A DNA stretch of 64,000 bases. Origin: Rhodobacteraceae bacterium IMCC1909. Lineage in GTDB: Bacteria > Pseudomonadota > Alphaproteobacteria > Rhodobacterales > Rhodobacteraceae. Shown here one piece after another: positions 62,360 to 64,000 of the stretch. The stretch is taken from assembly GCA_030704425.1 (NCBI GenBank), contig JAPDHM010000002.1, positions 372,001-436,000 of the forward strand. Direction: 5' to 3'. Numbering within the stretch: position 1 is the first letter of the stretch; each line of letters opens with the position of its first letter. The translations under genes were made by a program, and so were the position numbers. Under the pieces are notes generated by a model that was given only the letters and a program-made list of their open reading frames with translations, did not search any database and was not told the DNA's origin.

Positions 62360-64000
62360 CTAATTAAGAAGAGCTTCCAGCGCGGTCTTGAGCGAAGGTG
62401 CTAACTCATTATGACCTTCAAGTGACAATACAGTCTGATCCGAAAAGCGATTTTGGCCAATTTTGTTCTTCAGTTGGTTGTAAACATACTTCCCATTCGC
62501 TCCCTTAAAAGGCTTTGTTTGAAGCATCTCCCAAACCTGATCGTTGGTTGGGCTGCCACCTTCGGAATAAATCTCTTGATTATGTGATTTTCTCTGAGAC
62601 GCAAACTTATCAGAAATTGGTGTAGCCTTGGAACTCAACACTTCTGACAACCATTGTTGACACTGCTCAACACTTTCGCCTGTCAGAGAGCTGATAAAGG
62701 CAGGCGAACAGAAATCAGCCTCAAGATCAGATTGTTCCGTAAGCCATAGACCAACACCTTCAGAAGCATAGGAAGCAATAAGGTCCGCCACCTCACCGTC
62801 GGTCAGTGAATCACGATCACGATGAACCAAGATCTTGAACTGGCCGCCTAATGCTTGACGTAATTCCTCTGCTTCTTCCTTTTTCGGGAGATGTTTGTAG
62901 CCTCGCCCAGGCAACACTGATACCGCACGATCAATTTCCGGCAATTGTTTGATCAGTTTCTTGAGGAAATCATTCTTCACGTCCTCGGCGATAACTATAA
63001 TTTTTTTGCCAAAAGCACCCCACCCAAGGGCCATTTCTACAAGCGATTTGTCGCTACTGACTATGTCCCCATTATCGAGCCAGACCACGTTTGAAGCTAC
63101 GGGCGCACCTCGGACGATAAAGGGGGAGTGGGTCGACAATACGATCTTTAGGTTCTGGCTTTCCGCGATCCCTGAAAGCACTGAAGGCAGAGCTTCCTGC
63201 ACAGAAGGATGCAAATGGATATCTGGCTCATCAACCAGTAAGATTTTTTTTAAAAAGAAGTATATAACAGAATATCTGGATCAATTGGAGATAGCCAGTC
63301 CCAAGCAATTCTAGAGGCACAGTAGAGCCTTTCAACTCCGCTTCAGCACTAATATTGAAGTCTTTATCTTCATCGAATGAAACGTTGATTTTCACTTCAC
63401 CTAAGAGAGGTGCCAGCCAACCTTGAATTTGTTCAATCTGCTCAAGGGACAAAAGGTTCAGCACATTGCGCAGGTAGACGTTTGGGTCCCCAAATGAGCA
63501 GGCTTTTAATACTACTCTTCGAGCAGTTTTTGCTTCGACGTTTGGAATCCCTGATATTCCTGGGATAAATCCGCTAAAAAACGTGTTTTCTCCTCGGAAC
63601 TGACCGCGAGTTTCGTCGGGCAAAGTACCATGAACCGAAATAACAGCATTCCTAGCCAAACGCATCGTCAAAGACGCGCTTGTTGTTACACCTCCTGCAT
63701 CTTGAAAAGAAAAAACCACACTTGACGAGGGGCTGGTAGACACATTGCCCCAGTCAACTTTGTGGCACAATCGCCAATATTGGTCTGACGGGAGATAGTC
63801 CAAGTCTACAACTCGAACCATAGAAGTTGAAGTAGGTCTGATCCGATCAGCTTGGCGCATCAGGCAAGAAGCCAGGTTAAGCGCTTATAAAATAGACGAC
63901 TTCCCGCTTCCATTTGACCCAACAAGGATGTTTAGGTCGGCAACATCCATTTCGATACTGTCAATCTGCTTAAATTTTTTGACTTCAATTTTGTCGAGCT
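62360..64000 (-). pseudogene. Broken OLD-like AAA ATPase / Toprim nuclease gene (partial at window end)
   Basis: Reading from the right edge: LDKIEVKKFKQID and Walker A LVGSNGSGKSSIL (63894-63923), then an in-frame TAA at 63885-63887 where other members would have a sense codon (CAA is one change away), then ALNLASCLMRQ in the same frame. Near 63244-63251 a run of eight T (A8 in the message) shifts the frame; after it Walker B ILLVDEPDIHLHP, STHSPFIVRG, and a C-terminal part with VIAEDVKND and LVHRDRDSLTDGE, the acidic residues of a Toprim nuclease. OLD-family proteins often serve in phage defence. The start lies beyond the window. Confidence 0.8.

Noticed and set aside
1-64000. CRISPR arrays, tRNA or rRNA genes, prophage modules, complete insertion sequences
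   Set aside because: No regularly spaced repeats, no cloverleaf candidates noticed, no phage structural genes and no intact transposase were seen; a tRNA search program could still find one I missed.

Overview
The window looks like chromosomal DNA of a marine Rhodobacteraceae (roseobacter-group alphaproteobacterium). The basis is gene content and order: a chvI-chvG-hprK-rapZ-EIIA-HPr regulatory block next to pckA, an Mcd-type acyl-CoA dehydrogenase, DUF2794, B12 genes of the aerobic type (cobN, cobW, cbtBA) and an alphaproteobacterial LexA box (GTTC-N7-GTTC). Genus-level assignment is not possible from sequence reading alone. Genes are densely packed on both strands with many 1-11 bp overlaps. 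No rRNA, tRNA, CRISPR array or intact insertion sequence was seen.

Layout. 1-1.1 kb: end of etfB and etfA. 1.1-5.5 kb (minus): HPr, EIIA, RapZ, short HprK, ChvG, ChvI, a PTS-linked regulatory block; pckA is divergent from it and followed by a TSUP permease. 8.4-13 kb: mcd, then malonyl-CoA decarboxylase and malonyl-CoA synthetase. 13-20.6 kb: xylose locus (xylA, xylB, single-domain ABC ATPase, permease, binding protein) with a divergent ROK regulator. 20.6-23.6 kb: a secreted FG-GAP/ASPIC-UnbV protein coupled to the ROK gene and a convergent di-haem peroxidase. 23.7-30.7 kb: cobalamin block (riboswitch, cbtB, cbtA, DUF1636 protein, cobW, acetyltransferase, a 55-aa protein, cobN). 30.7-39.2 kb (minus): housekeeping and transport genes, including sthA, the formaldehyde pair fghA and frmA, rlmH and rsfS. 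39.4-40.2 kb: DUF2975 membrane protein plus small XRE regulator behind a promoter that contains a perfect inverted repeat. 40.4-46.1 kb: leuC, leuD and leuB, interrupted by about 2.5 kb of decayed catabolic genes and a secreted EEP-family protein. 46.2-53.9 kb: a 2OG-Fe(II) oxygenase, then GntR, DapA-family lyase, aldehyde dehydrogenase, MttB-family methyltransferase and FAD amine oxidase genes, with an SDR and an MFS transporter beyond. 55-60 kb: asd, carbonic anhydrase, a 129-aa unknown, leucyl aminopeptidase, NlpC/P60, DUF2794. 60.3-62 kb: imuB behind a LexA box. 62.3-64 kb: remains of an OLD-like AAA ATPase/nuclease with one nonsense codon and one frameshift.

How the genes work together. 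The first third is central carbon control: PTS phosphorelay proteins and ChvGI beside PEP carboxykinase, then ethylmalonyl-CoA-type and malonate C3-C4 metabolism, then xylose uptake and use. The middle is B12 and cobalt supply plus formaldehyde and pyridine-nucleotide handling. The last third is amino-acid biosynthesis and an uncharacterised N-methyl or amine catabolic operon.

The most unusual items are the MttB-centred operon with no corrinoid-protein gene visible, a ChvG-like kinase lacking the phospho-acceptor histidine, the broken OLD-like gene, two neighbouring single-base-deletion pseudogenes inside the leucine locus, and imuB without visible imuA or dnaE2 partners.
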